Below, piece by piece: positions 10,125-21,649 of a DNA stretch of 64,000 bases (positions are counted from its first letter, which is position 1; each line of letters starts with the position of its first letter). The DNA lies in assembly GCA_024036415.1 (NCBI GenBank), contig JAMWET010002917.1:1-64000 (forward strand), read 5' to 3'. The notes under the pieces are model-generated. The model saw only the letters and a program-made list of their open reading frames with translations, did not search any database and was not told the DNA's origin. A program made the position numbers and the translations under genes. Origin of the DNA: Prochilodus magdalenae (lineage: Eukaryota; Chordata; Actinopteri; Characiformes; Prochilodontidae).

Positions 10125-10439
10125 AGCTGTATTTTTTCATTCAGCGTTACATCAAAGATTTGATTTGGCTTTTCCACAGCCTCTGTTAAGGATGTCTTGT
10201 CATGTGTTGTCTGCTGACAAACTTTCATGCATCTTTCTTGAAATCTGAAAGCCTCGGCAACTCTGCGGTCACCTTCGATTGCTTGGTCGTTAGGACGGAG
10301 AGCTATCAATGTTACCAATAGCTGTCCTTAGGCTGTTGGTTTGAATCCGGCTCGAAGGGTGCTTTTTTCAGCGTTCTACCAAGGAGTTGAGCCAGCCATC
10401 TGAGACGCTGCTCTTGTATCTAAGCAAGAAAGACACGGC

Positions 10440-10511
10440 TTCCCTGACCGGGAATCGAACCCGGGCCGCGGCGGTGAGAGCGCCGAATCCTAGCCACTAG
10501 ACCACCAGGGA
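10440..10511 (-). tRNA. tRNA-Glu(CTC)
   Basis: Standard 72-nt copy. Confidence 0.96.
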
Positions 10512-10952
10512 CAACAGTCGCAAGCGGCACGGACAAAAACCTTTTTCAAGGTAACAACAGCAGTTCTGTTTATTGCGTCTACTCGCTTGAAAGCCTCTAT
10601 TTCACATGCATGTCCAAGAACTCCAAGTTATTACTTGCTTTGCCTGTATCTCAGCTGACATCTAGCTGCCAAGCACAATGATTTCCGCCAGGCACACTGC
10701 TAATCTTGATGGTTTAGTCATAAGTGGTAAAAGAAAAGGATTCTGCTCACTCTGGAGGATTTGGCCTTGCCACAGCTTCCTTTAAGGCTAGGTTCAAATC
10801 CGTCTCGAAGGACGCATTGTTGTAGTATTATACCAAAGAGTTGATTTGGCTTTTCCACATCTTCCTTTAAGGCTGCCTTGTCATGTGTTGTTGACGGACA
10901 AAATTGAATGCATCTGTTTCGACATTTGGAATCCATAGTATCTCTCCTGTCT

Positions 10953-11040
10953 CCTTCGATAGCTCAGTTGGTAGAGCGGAGGACTGTAGATGTTACGAAT
11001 AGCCATCCTTAGGTCGCTGGTTCAAATCCGGCTCGAAGGA
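10953..11040 (+). tRNA. tRNA-Tyr(GTA), intron-containing
   Basis: Standard 88-nt copy, second unit in a row with the TTTGAA variant in its decayed neighbour. Confidence 0.96.
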
Positions 11041-11356
11041 AGCTGTATTTTTTCATTCAGCGTTACATCAAAGATTTGATTTGGCTTTTCCACAGCCTCT
11101 GTTAAGGATGTCTTGTCATGTGTTGTCTGCTGACAAACTTTCATGCATCTTTCTTGAAATCTGAAAGCCTCGGCAACTCTGCGGTCACCTTCGATTGCTT
11201 GGTCGTTAGGACGGAGAGCTATCAATGTTACCAATAGCTGTCCTTAGGCTGTTGGTTTGAATCCGGCTCGAAGGGTGCTTTTTTTCAGCGTTCTACCAAG
11301 GAGTTGAGCCAGCCATCTGAGACGCTGCTCTTGTATCTAAGCAAGAAAGACACGGC

Positions 11357-11428
11357 TTCCCTGACCGGGAATCGAACCCGGGCCGCGGCGGTGAGAGCGC
11401 CGAATCCTAGCCACTAGACCACCAGGGA
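11357..11428 (-). tRNA. tRNA-Glu(CTC)
   Basis: Standard 72-nt copy. Confidence 0.96.
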
Positions 11429-11869
11429 CAACAGTCGCAAGCGGCACGGACAAAAACCTTTTTCAAGGTAACAACAGCAGTTCTGTTTATTGCGTCTACT
11501 CGCTTGAAAGCCTCTATTTCACATGCATGTCCAAGAACTCCAAGTTATTACTTGCTTTGCCTGTATCTCAGCTGACATCTAGCTGCCAAGCACAATGATT
11601 TCCGCCAGGCACACTGCTAATCTTGATGGTTTAGTCATAAGTGGTAAAAGAAAAGGATTCTGCTCACTCTGGAGGATTTGGCCTTGCCACAGCTTCCTTT
11701 AAGGCTAGGTTCAAATCCGTCTCGAAGGACGCATTGTTGTAGTATTATACCAAAGAGTTGATTTGGCTTTTCCACATCTTCCTTTAAGGCTGCCTTGTCA
11801 TGTGTTGTTGACGGACAAAATTGAATGCATCTGTTTCGACATTTGGAATCCATAGTATCTCTCCTGTCT

Positions 11870-11960
11870 CCTTCGATAGCTCAGTTGGTAGAGCGGAGGA
11901 CTGTAGATGTTACGAATAGCCATCATCCTTAGGTCGCTGGTTCAAATCCGGCTCGAAGGA
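11870..11960 (+). tRNA. tRNA-Tyr(GTA) with an 18-nt intron
   Basis: The exons are standard, but the intron has a tandem ATC duplication next to the 3' splice site (CCATCATCC instead of CCATCC), making 91 nt. The splicing endonuclease reads the mature body and the local bulge-helix-bulge, so cleavage could shift by three bases or proceed normally. Confidence 0.85.
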
Positions 11961-12275
11961 AGCTGTATTTTTTCATTCAGCGTTACATCAAAGATTTGAT
12001 TTGGCTTTTCCACAGCCTCTGTTAAGGATGTCTTGTCATGTGTTGTCTGCTGACAAACTTTCATGCATCTTTCTTGAAATCTGAAAGCCTCGGCAACTCT
12101 GCGGTCACCTTCGATTGCTTGGTCGTTAGGACGGAGAGCTATCAATGTTACCAATAGCTGTCCTTAGGCTGTTGGTTTAAATCCGGCTCGAAGGGTGCTT
12201 TTTTCAGCGTTCTACCAAGGAGTTGAGCCAGCCATCTGAGACGCTGCTCTTGTATCTAAGCAAGAAAGACACGGC

Positions 12276-12347
12276 TTCCCTGACCGGGAATCGAACCCGG
12301 GCCGCGGCGGTGAGAGCGCCGAATCCTAGCCACTAGACCACCAGGGA
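12276..12347 (-). tRNA. tRNA-Glu(CTC)
   Basis: Standard 72-nt copy. Confidence 0.96.
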
Positions 12348-12788
12348 CAACAGTCGCAAGCGGCACGGACAAAAACCTTTTTCAAGGTAACAACAGCAGT
12401 TCTGTTTATTGCGTCTACTCGCTTGAAAGCCTCTATTTCACATGCATGTCCAAGAACTCCAAGTTATTACTTGCTTTGCCTGTATCTCAGCTGACATCTA
12501 GCTGCCAAGCACAATGATTTCCGCCAGGCACACTGCTAATCTTGATGGTTTAGTCATAAGTGGTAAAAGAAAAGGATTCTGCTCACTCTGGAGGATTTGG
12601 CCTTGCCACAGCTTCCTTTAAGGCTAGGTTCAAATCCGTCTCGAAGGACGCATTGTTGTAGTATTATACCAAAGAGTTGATTTGGCTTTTCCACATCTTC
12701 CTTTAAGGCTGCCTTGTCATGTGTTGTTGACGGACAAAATTGAATGCATCTGTTTCGACATTTGGAATCCATAGTATCTCTCCTGTCT

Positions 12789-12876
12789 CCTTCGATAGCT
12801 CAGTTGGTAGAGCGGAGGACTGTAGATGTTACGAATAGCCATCCTTAGGTCGCTGGTTCAAATCCGGCTCGAAGGA
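12789..12876 (+). tRNA. tRNA-Tyr(GTA), intron-containing
   Basis: Standard 88-nt copy. The spacer after it has one extra T near 12921. Confidence 0.96.
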
Positions 12877-13192
12877 AGCTGTATTTTTTCATTCAGCGTT
12901 ACATCAAAGATTTGATTTGGCTTTTTCCACAGCCTCTGTTAAGGATGTCTTGTCATGTGTTGTCTGCTGACAAACTTTCATGCATCTTTCTTGAAATCTG
13001 AAAGCCTCGGCAACTCTGCGGTCACCTTCGATTGCTTGGTCGTTAGGACGGAGAGCTATCAATGTTACCAATAGCTGTCCTTAGGCTGTTGGTTTAAATC
13101 CGGCTCGAAGGGTGCTTTTTTCAGCGTTCTACCAAGGAGTTGAGCCAGCCATCTGAGACGCTGCTCTTGTATCTAAGCAAGAAAGACACGGC

Positions 13193-13264
13193 TTCCCTGA
13201 CCGGGAATCGAACCCGGGCCGCGGCGGTGAGAGCGCCGAATCCTAGCCACTAGACCACCAGGGA
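13193..13264 (-). tRNA. tRNA-Glu(CTC)
   Basis: Standard 72-nt copy. Confidence 0.96.
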
Positions 13265-13705
13265 CAACAGTCGCAAGCGGCACGGACAAAAACCTTTTTC
13301 AAGGTAACAACAGCAGTTCTGTTTATTGCGTCTACTCGCTTGAAAGCCTCTATTTCACATGCATGTCCAAGAACTCCAAGTTATTACTTGCTTTGCCTGT
13401 ATCTCAGCTGACATCTAGCTGCCAAGCACAATGATTTCCGCCAGGCACACTGCTAATCTTGATGGTTTAGTCATAAGTGGTAAAAGAAAAGGATTCTGCT
13501 CACTCTGGAGGATTTGGCCTTGCCACAGCTTCCTTTAAGGCTAGGTTCAAATCCGTCTCGAAGGACGCATTGTTGTAGTATTATACCAAAGAGTTGATTT
13601 GGCTTTTCCACATCTTCCTTTAAGGCTGCCTTGTCATGTGTTGTTGACGGACAAAATTGAATGCATCTGTTTCGACATTTGGAATCCATAGTATCTCTCC
13701 TGTCT

Positions 13706-13793
13706 CCTTCGATAGCTCAGTTGGTAGAGCGGAGGACTGTAGATGTTACGAATAGCCATCCTTAGGTCGCTGGTTCAAATCCGGCTCGAAGGA
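13706..13793 (+). tRNA. tRNA-Tyr(GTA), intron-containing
   Basis: Standard 88-nt copy. Confidence 0.96.
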
Positions 13794-14108
13794 AGCTGTA
13801 TTTTTTCATTCAGCGTTACATCAAAGATTTGATTTGGCTTTTCCACAGCCTCTGTTAAGGATGTCTTGTCATGTGTTGTCTGCTGACAAACTTTCATGCA
13901 TCTTTCTTGAAATCTGAAAGCCTCGGCAACTCTGCGGTCACCTTCGATTGCTTGGTCGTTAGGACGGAGAGCTATCAATGTTACCAATAGCTGTCCTTAG
14001 GCTGTTGGTTTAAATCCGGCTCGAAGGGTGCTTTTTTCAGCGTTCTACCAAGGAGTTGAGCCAGCCATCTGAGACGCTGCTCTTGTATCTAAGCAAGAAA
14101 GACACGGC

Positions 14109-14180
14109 TTCCCTGACCGGGAATCGAACCCGGGCCGCGGCGGTGAGAGCGCCGAATCCTAGCCACTAGACCACCAGGGA
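14109..14180 (-). tRNA. tRNA-Glu(CTC)
   Basis: Standard 72-nt copy. Confidence 0.96.
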
Positions 14181-14624
14181 CAACAGTCGCAAGCGGCACG
14201 GACAAAAACCTTTTTCAAGGTAACAACAGCAGTTCTGTTTATTGCGTCTACTCGCTTGAAAGCCTCTATTTCACATGCATGTCCAAGAACTCCAAGTTAT
14301 TACTTGCTTTGCCTGTATCTCAGCTGACATCTAGCTGCCAAGCACAATGATTTCCGCCAGGCACACTGCTAATCTTGATGGTTTAGTCATAAGTGGTAAA
14401 AGAAAAGGATTCTGCTCACTCTGGAGGAGGATTTGGCCTTGCCACAGCTTCCTTTAAGGCTAGGTTCAAATCCGTCTCGAAGGACGCATTGTTGTAGTAT
14501 TATACCAAAGAGTTGATTTGGCTTTTCCACATCTTCCTTTAAGGCTGCCTTGTCATGTGTTGTTGACGGACAAAATTGAATGCATCTGTTTCGACATTTG
14601 GAATCCATAGTATCTCTCCTGTCT

Positions 14625-14712
14625 CCTTCGATAGCTCAGTTGGTAGAGCGGAGGACTGTAGATGTTACGAATAGCCATCCTTAGGTCGCTGGTTCAAATC
14701 CGGCTCGAAGGA
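14625..14712 (+). tRNA. tRNA-Tyr(GTA), intron-containing
   Basis: Standard 88-nt copy with a seven-T terminator run instead of six, as at 266-353 in the left arm. Confidence 0.96.
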
Positions 14713-15028
14713 AGCTGTATTTTTTTCATTCAGCGTTACATCAAAGATTTGATTTGGCTTTTCCACAGCCTCTGTTAAGGATGTCTTGTCATGTGTTGTC
14801 TGCTGACAAACTTTCATGCATCTTTCTTGAAATCTGAAAGCCTCGGCAACTCTGCGGTCACCTTCGATTGCTTGGTCGTTAGGACGGAGAGCTATCAATG
14901 TTACCAATAGCTGTCCTTAGGCTGTTGGTTTAAATCCGGCTCGAAGGGTGCTTTTTTCAGCGTTCTACCAAGGAGTTGAGCCAGCCATCTGAGACGCTGC
15001 TCTTGTATCTAAGCAAGAAAGACACGGC

Positions 15029-15100
15029 TTCCCTGACCGGGAATCGAACCCGGGCCGCGGCGGTGAGAGCGCCGAATCCTAGCCACTAGACCACCAGGGA
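15029..15100 (-). tRNA. tRNA-Glu(CTC)
   Basis: Standard 72-nt copy. Confidence 0.96.
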
Positions 15101-15541
15101 CAACAGTCGCAAGCGGCACGGACAAAAACCTTTTTCAAGGTAACAACAGCAGTTCTGTTTATTGCGTCTACTCGCTTGAAAGCCTCTATTTCACATGCAT
15201 GTCCAAGAACTCCAAGTTATTACTTGCTTTGCCTGTATCTCAGCTGACATCTAGCTGCCAAGCACAATGATTTCCGCCAGGCACACTGCTAATCTTGATG
15301 GTTTAGTCATAAGTGGTAAAAGAAAAGGATTCTGCTCACTCTGGAGGATTTGGCCTTGCCACAGCTTCCTTTAAGGCTAGGTTCAAATCCGTCTCGAAGG
15401 ACGCATTGTTGTAGTATTATACCAAAGAGTTGATTTGGCTTTTCCACATCTTCCTTTAAGGCTGCCTTGTCATGTGTTGTTGACGGACAAAATTGAATGC
15501 ATCTGTTTCGACATTTGGAATCCATAGTATCTCTCCTGTCT

Positions 15542-15629
15542 CCTTCGATAGCTCAGTTGGTAGAGCGGAGGACTGTAGATGTTACGAATAGCCATCCTTA
15601 GGTCGCTGGTTCAAATCCGGCTCGAAGGA
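15542..15629 (+). tRNA. tRNA-Tyr(GTA), intron-containing
   Basis: Standard 88-nt copy. Confidence 0.96.
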
Positions 15630-15944
15630 AGCTGTATTTTTTCATTCAGCGTTACATCAAAGATTTGATTTGGCTTTTCCACAGCCTCTGTTAAGGATGT
15701 CTTGTCATGTGTTGTCTGCTGACAAACTTTCATGCATCTTTCTTGAAATCTGAAAGCCTCGGCAACTCTGCGGTCACCTTCGATTGCTTGGTCGTTAGGA
15801 CGGAGAGCTATCAATGTTACCAATAGCTGTCCTTAGGCTGTTGGTTTAAATCCGGCTCGAAGGGTGCTTTTTTCAGCGTTCTACCAAGGAGTTGAGCCAG
15901 CCATCTGAGACGCTGCTCTTGTATCTAAGCAAGAAAGACACGGC

Positions 15945-16016
15945 TTCCCTGACCGGGAATCGAACCCGGGCCGCGGCGGTGAGAGCGCCGAATCCTAGCC
16001 ACTAGACCACCAGGGA
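15945..16016 (-). tRNA. tRNA-Glu(CTC)
   Basis: Standard 72-nt copy. Confidence 0.96.
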
Positions 16017-16457
16017 CAACAGTCGCAAGCGGCACGGACAAAAACCTTTTTCAAGGTAACAACAGCAGTTCTGTTTATTGCGTCTACTCGCTTGAAAGCC
16101 TCTATTTCACATGCATGTCCAAGAACTCCAAGTTATTACTTGCTTTGCCTGTATCTCAGCTGACATCTAGCTGCCAAGCACAATGATTTCCGCCAGGCAC
16201 ACTGCTAATCTTGATGGTTTAGTCATAAGTGGTAAAAGAAAAGGATTCTGCTCACTCTGGAGGATTTGGCCTTGCCACAGCTTCCTTTAAGGCTAGGTTC
16301 AAATCCGTCTCGAAGGACGCATTGTTGTAGTATTATACCAAAGAGTTGATTTGGCTTTTCCACATCTTCCTTTAAGGCTGCCTTGTCATGTGTTGTTGAC
16401 GGACAAAATTGAATGCATCTGTTTCGACATTTGGAATCCATAGTATCTCTCCTGTCT

Positions 16458-16545
16458 CCTTCGATAGCTCAGTTGGTAGAGCGGAGGACTGTAGATGTTA
16501 CGAATAGCCATCCTTAGGTCGCTGGTTCAAATCCGGCTCGAAGGA
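16458..16545 (+). tRNA. tRNA-Tyr(GTA), intron-containing
   Basis: Standard 88-nt copy. Its decayed neighbour has the TTTGAA variant. Confidence 0.96.
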
Positions 16546-16860
16546 AGCTGTATTTTTTCATTCAGCGTTACATCAAAGATTTGATTTGGCTTTTCCACAG
16601 CCTCTGTTAAGGATGTCTTGTCATGTGTTGTCTGCTGACAAACTTTCATGCATCTTTCTTGAAATCTGAAAGCCTCGGCAACTCTGCGGTCACCTTCGAT
16701 TGCTTGGTCGTTAGGACGGAGAGCTATCAATGTTACCAATAGCTGTCCTTAGGCTGTTGGTTTGAATCCGGCTCGAAGGGTGCTTTTTTCAGCGTTCTAC
16801 CAAGGAGTTGAGCCAGCCATCTGAGACGCTGCTCTTGTATCTAAGCAAGAAAGACACGGC

Positions 16861-16929
16861 TTCCCTGACCGGGAATCGAACCCGGGCCGCGGCGGTGAGA
16901 GCGCCGAATCCTAGCCACTAGACCACCAG
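16861..16929 (-). pseudogene. tRNA-Glu with deleted 5' acceptor bases
   Basis: A 9-bp deletion between two CAG repeats removed the 5' acceptor bases TCCC and the start of the 5' flank, so the gene now begins at CTGG next to a different flank. The rest, including anticodon CTC, is normal. The 3' acceptor strand TCAGGGA has lost most of its partner, so a stable acceptor stem is unlikely. Confidence 0.8.
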
Positions 16930-17364
16930 TCGCAAGCGGCACGGACAAAAACCTTTTTCAAGGTAACAACAGCAGTTCTGTTTATTGCGTCTACTCGCTT
17001 GAAAGCCTCTATTTCACATGCATGTCCAAGAACTCCAAGTTATTACTTGCTTTGCCTGTATCTCAGCTGACATCTAGCTGCCAAGCACAATGATTTCCGC
17101 CAGGCACACTGCTAATCTTGATGGTTTAGTCATAAGTGGTAAAAGAAAAGGATTCTGCTCACTCTGGAGGATTTGGCCTTGCCACAGCTTCCTTTAAGGC
17201 TAGGTTCAAATCCGTCTCGAAGGACGCATTGTTGTAGTATTATACCAAAGAGTTGATTTGGCTTTTCCACATCTTCCTTTAAGGCTGCCTTGTCATGTGT
17301 TGTTGACGGACAAAATTGAATGCATCTGTTTCGACATTTGGAATCCATAGTATCTCTCCTGTCT

Positions 17365-17452
17365 CCTTCGATAGCTCAGTTGGTAGAGCGGAGGACTGTA
17401 GATGTTACGAATAGCCATCCTTAGGTCGCTGGTTCAAATCCGGCTCGAAGGA
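17365..17452 (+). tRNA. tRNA-Tyr(GTA), intron-containing
   Basis: Standard 88-nt copy. Confidence 0.96.
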
Positions 17453-17767
17453 AGCTGTATTTTTTCATTCAGCGTTACATCAAAGATTTGATTTGGCTTT
17501 TCCACAGCCTCTGTTAAGGATGTCTTGTCATGTGTTGTCTGCTGACAAACTTTCATGCATCTTTCTTGAAATCTGAAAGCCTCGGCAACTCTGCGGTCAC
17601 CTTCGATTGCTTGGTCGTTAGGACGGAGAGCTATCAATGTTACCAATAGCTGTCCTTAGGCTGTTGGTTTAAATCCGGCTCGAAGGGTGCTTTTTTCAGC
17701 GTTCTACCAAGGAGTTGAGCCAGCCATCTGAGACGCTGCTCTTGTATCTAAGCAAGAAAGACACGGC

Positions 17768-17839
17768 TTCCCTGACCGGGAATCGAACCCGGGCCGCGGC
17801 GGTGAGAGCGCCGAATCCTAGCCACTAGACCACCAGGGA
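17768..17839 (-). tRNA. tRNA-Glu(CTC)
   Basis: Standard 72-nt copy. The spacer upstream of the gene lacks four bases (CGCT) near 17911. Confidence 0.96.
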
Positions 17840-18276
17840 CAACAGTCGCAAGCGGCACGGACAAAAACCTTTTTCAAGGTAACAACAGCAGTTCTGTTTA
17901 TTGCGTCTACTTGAAAGCCTCTATTTCACATGCATGTCCAAGAACTCCAAGTTATTACTTGCTTTGCCTGTATCTCAGCTGACATCTAGCTGCCAAGCAC
18001 AATGATTTCCGCCAGGCACACTGCTAATCTTGATGGTTTAGTCATAAGTGGTAAAAGAAAAGGATTCTGCTCACTCTGGAGGATTTGGCCTTGCCACAGC
18101 TTCCTTTAAGGCTAGGTTCAAATCCGTCTCGAAGGACGCATTGTTGTAGTATTATACCAAAGAGTTGATTTGGCTTTTCCACATCTTCCTTTAAGGCTGC
18201 CTTGTCATGTGTTGTTGACGGACAAAATTGAATGCATCTGTTTCGACATTTGGAATCCATAGTATCTCTCCTGTCT

Positions 18277-18364
18277 CCTTCGATAGCTCAGTTGGTAGAG
18301 CGGAGGACTGTAGATGTTACGAATAGCCATCCTTAGGTCGCTGGTTCAAATCCGGCTCGAAGGA
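18277..18364 (+). tRNA. tRNA-Tyr(GTA), intron-containing
   Basis: Last tRNA-Tyr of the array, standard 88-nt copy. Confidence 0.96.
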
Positions 18365-18683
18365 AGCTGTATTTTTTCATTCAGCGTTACATCAAAGATT
18401 TGATTTGGCTTTTCCACAGCCTCTGTTAAGGATGTCTTGTCATGTGTTGTCTGCTGACAAACTTTCATGCATCTTTCTTGAAATCTGAAAGCCTCGGCAA
18501 CTCTGCGGTCACCTTCGATTGCTTGGTCGTTAGGACGGAGAGCTATCAATGTTACCAATAGCTGTCCTTCCTTAGGCTGTTGGTTTAAATCCGGCTCGAA
18601 GGGTGCTTTTTTCAGCGTTCTACCAAGGAGTTGAGCCAGCCATCTGAGACGCTGCTCTTGTATCTAAGCAAGAAAGACACGGC

Positions 18684-18755
18684 TTCCCTGACCGGGAATC
18701 GAACCCGGGCCGCGGCGGTGAGAGCGCCGAATCCTAGCCACTAGACCACCAGGGA
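18684..18755 (-). tRNA. tRNA-Glu(CTC)
   Basis: Last tRNA-Glu of the array, standard 72-nt copy. Confidence 0.96.
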
Positions 18756-18984
18756 CAACAGTCGCAAGCGGCACGGACAAAAACCTTTTTCAAGGTAACA
18801 ACAGCAGTTCTGTTTATTGCGTCTACTCGCTTGAAAGCCTCTATTTCACATGCATGTCCAAGAACTCCAAGTTATTACTTGCTTTGCCTGTATCTCAGCT
18901 GACATCTAGCTGCCAAGCACAATGATTTCCGCCAGGCACACTGCTAATCTTGATGGTTTAGTCATAAGTGGTAAAAGAAAAGGA

Positions 18985-19660
18985 AGAGGCACGTTGGTGG
19001 AAAGAGTGAGCATCTTCAAGTTCCTTGGTGTCCACTTAGCCGAGGATCTTACTTGGATGATTAACACATCACACATTGTCAGGAAGGCCCAATGCCTCCA
19101 CTTTCTATGAAGGCTGAGGAGAGCCAACCTGCCACAGCAGCTCCTCTGCAACTTCTACAGATCCACCCTGAAGAGCATCCTGACAAGCTGCATCACTGTG
19201 TGGTGTGGTAGTGCCAACGTCTGCTGAGCGCACGGCCCTGCATAGGGTGGTAAAGACTGCACAGCACATCACCGCAACTACACTCCCACCCATACAGGAC
19301 ATCTACGACAAGAGATGTCTGAGGAACACAGTCAACATATCCTCAGACCCCACACATCCCAGTCATCCTCTGTTCCAACCTCTGCCCTCTGGAAAGAGGT
19401 ACCGGAAGTTCCGAGCCAGAACCACCAGGTTCAGGAACAGCTTTTACCCTAGTGCTGTCAAACTGGTCACACCGGCAGCGACTACCAGAACATGACAAGA
19501 CCACTAAAGACTGCCACTGTTTTCTAGCCAGAATCCCTCAGCACAGACTGGGCTCACAGGACTGTTTGCACTGCACGTTAACTTAACCTGTACCTGAACA
19601 TCTCAGCTGTGTACTTTTTTATCTATATTTATTTATCTATACTGAACATCTGTACTAGGC
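18985..19660 (+). mobile_element. LINE 3' fragment (end of reverse-transcriptase ORF plus tail)
   Basis: Conceptual translation shows the C-terminal region common to many fish LINE ORF2 proteins: VERVSIFKFLGVHLAEDLTW, then a CITVWCG segment, then a THPSHPLFQPLPSGKRYRK segment. The ORF is broken by stops and frame shifts, for example after 19107. It is followed by a tail with TATTTATTTATC near 19625. The 5' part is missing, since the fragment starts flush against the tRNA array. Clade not assigned from sequence alone; CR1/L2-like is the likeliest. Confidence 0.8.
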
Positions 19661-20663
19661 GATTTGGCTGTTAGTTGAACATTAAGCTGATACACAGTTG
19701 AGAAAGACACAAAGTTGTACCTGTCTGAAGGGCTGATACTCATTTTGGGAAAATTGACTGAAACATCAGAGTACAGATAAAATGTACCAGATGTGTGAGA
19801 TTCATTGGTGTGCGACCATCATATTGGTATAACTGGTATAACAGCTTGTATACTGGACAGTAAGTAAAACCTGCAAATGACAAGCTGGAAGAGGGTTGAT
19901 ATCTGCCTGCCTGGAAGGTAACAATTAGCTTTTCAGGCCCATATTTCAGAGGAGTCTGGTTGCTCTTGGAGTTCTTGTGATTCAAGGCCTAACAATTTCA
20001 TTAAGTATAGAGACTTAACAACTGTAAATAATTGTTATGACACATGACACAAAAACTGTTTTCCGTTATTCTGCTTTTTAAATTGAATGAAATATGTAAT
20101 AGCTGTGCGGAAACCTTTACAGATAAATTTTATTTTTTGAGTAGTTTACTGCAAAGGATGTTTACTACCTGATAAAGTCATAAACAGAATGTGTAATTTG
20201 GCTGGAGTTGCCCAAACCCTTACATACAGCTGTATGGTGCTAATCATCATACGGCCCTGAAAAAAGTCTTAATGCCTCAATGTATCACAGGGTCATATAA
20301 ATAAACTTTACTTCATTACTTCTGTATGATTAATTGGTTTAAATATGCATTAGTTGTGTGAATAAGTCAGTTGTATTGCTCATCACCATTTATGTTTGTG
20401 TACAGTTATTATTGCCTGTTATATCTGCATGTTGTTGCTGGTGCAGCATGTTCTTTAAAATGGAGGCAAAGCAGGCTGAACTCACTTTTGAGCATGCTGA
20501 AGGGCCAACAGGGGTGAGGTCAGACTGGTAACCTGTGCTGGAAAACTGGAAAAGGATACATGTGCGCACTGTAACTAATGATACCAACATTACTAGTATA
20601 GTGTAATCCAGGCCTGTAAGGATCACGTGTTTATAAGATGGTTGGACCTTTTTTACCCACTCT
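19661..20663. other. AT-rich intergenic DNA, nothing recognised
   Basis: No ORF with family features, no splice-linked coding blocks and no clear terminal repeats. Short open frames here lack recognisable motifs. Confidence 0.5.
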
Positions 20664-21047
20664 TGTAAGCCAGCACACCCCTGTTAAGTTTGAGGGTTGG
20701 TTCCAGGTGTAGAGGGGCGTGGCTTGACTTATAAGAGGAAGGAAAAGAGTTGGCATGGAGCTTTAGCTTTGATGTACTCTTCTCATGCTGAGGGAGCAAT
20801 CAGTAGTAGTAGAGCTATTAAGGGGGAGTCCCATGACCTTGTGATCTAGGCTCTGATACTTACCTGCACTGCCCACTGTCTATTTTACATATCTTTTGGT
20901 TTCTTTGTATAGACTCTTGTTTGTTTATATTTTCCCCACTTACACTCACGTGTGAATAAATGTCACTGAGTAAAGCTCTCTGACAAAGTCATTCTCTCTG
21001 CCTGAACTTACTCAGTGACTTTGTGTGTTCCCGCTGGAAGTCAGACA
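20664..21047 (+). mobile_element. Candidate solo LTR
   Basis: A 384-bp block starting TGTAAG and ending CAGACA, in the TG...CA style of an LTR. It contains a TATA-like TTATAAGAG near 20729 and AATAAA at about 20955, in the order expected for U3-R-U5. No matching second LTR or internal gag-pol was seen in the window, and I could not confirm a target-site duplication. Confidence 0.4.
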
Positions 21048-21510
21048 AGTCACTGATGTCCAGACAATCCTATGTAAATGCTTTACCTTTACTAGCCTGC
21101 TGTTATTATCTGCAGCTGTGCTGCAGGAATGGTAGGAATCTCAGAATATTAAAGCAGGCGAATTGAGAAGAAGACAGCTCTGTGCTGACGCGCTAGACGA
21201 GAAGGAAAGCAGGCACTGATGTTGAATTTCCTCATTCTCAGTGGACCATCATGGGGTTTTCCCACCTGCAGTAAACTGAACCAGGGTTAGTGGGAGACTG
21301 AGAACTGCAGTTTTTGATGAAACACGTTTCTTTTGTTTGGTGCAGACTCAATACAATAGTGAAGTGTTCACACCTGTCAGAACAAACCAGATTAAAGAAA
21401 TAGTTTAAATGCTTAGCACCAAACAAGGCAAGAAAGTGTTGTTCTAAACTCAAGTCTCAACTTATAACTGTTTTTTAAAAAAACTGCTGAAATACGCCCG
21501 CAGATGTTTA

Positions 21511-21579
21511 ACCTCTCTCTGTCTGTCTCTCTCTCTGTCTCTGTCTCTCTCTCTGTCTCTCTCTCTCTGTCTCTCTCTG

Positions 21580-21648
<69 letters not shown>
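21511..21648. repeat. (CT)n / (CTGT)n microsatellite
   Basis: A pure pyrimidine tract, CTCT with interspersed CTGT, occupying the polypyrimidine tract of the orphan cystatin exon acceptor. Arg-Glu-rich open frames on the opposite strand are products of this repeat. Confidence 0.95.

Positions 21649-21649
<1 letters not shown>

Larger units (their letters stand above)
5484..18984. repeat. tRNA array, right arm, inverted (tRNA-Tyr on +, tRNA-Glu on -)
   Basis: About 14.5 units of the same repeat in the opposite orientation to 1-5483. Unit spacing, taken from equivalent points, is 907-920 bp. Order on + is tRNA-Tyr, decayed tRNA-Tyr, tRNA-Glu (-), spacer, tRNA-Tyr 3' half, next tRNA-Tyr. The arm stops inside the spacer at about 18984, where the sequence passes directly into a LINE fragment. 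Together with the left arm it forms a very large near-perfect inverted repeat with roughly 100 bp of disturbed sequence at its centre. Confidence 0.95.

Noticed and set aside
71..18558. Recurring 70-93-codon open frames in every array unit
   Set aside because: They overlap the tRNA and decayed tRNA sequences, use TTG or ATG starts by chance, change frame with single indels between units, and have no family motif. They recur only because the DNA repeats.
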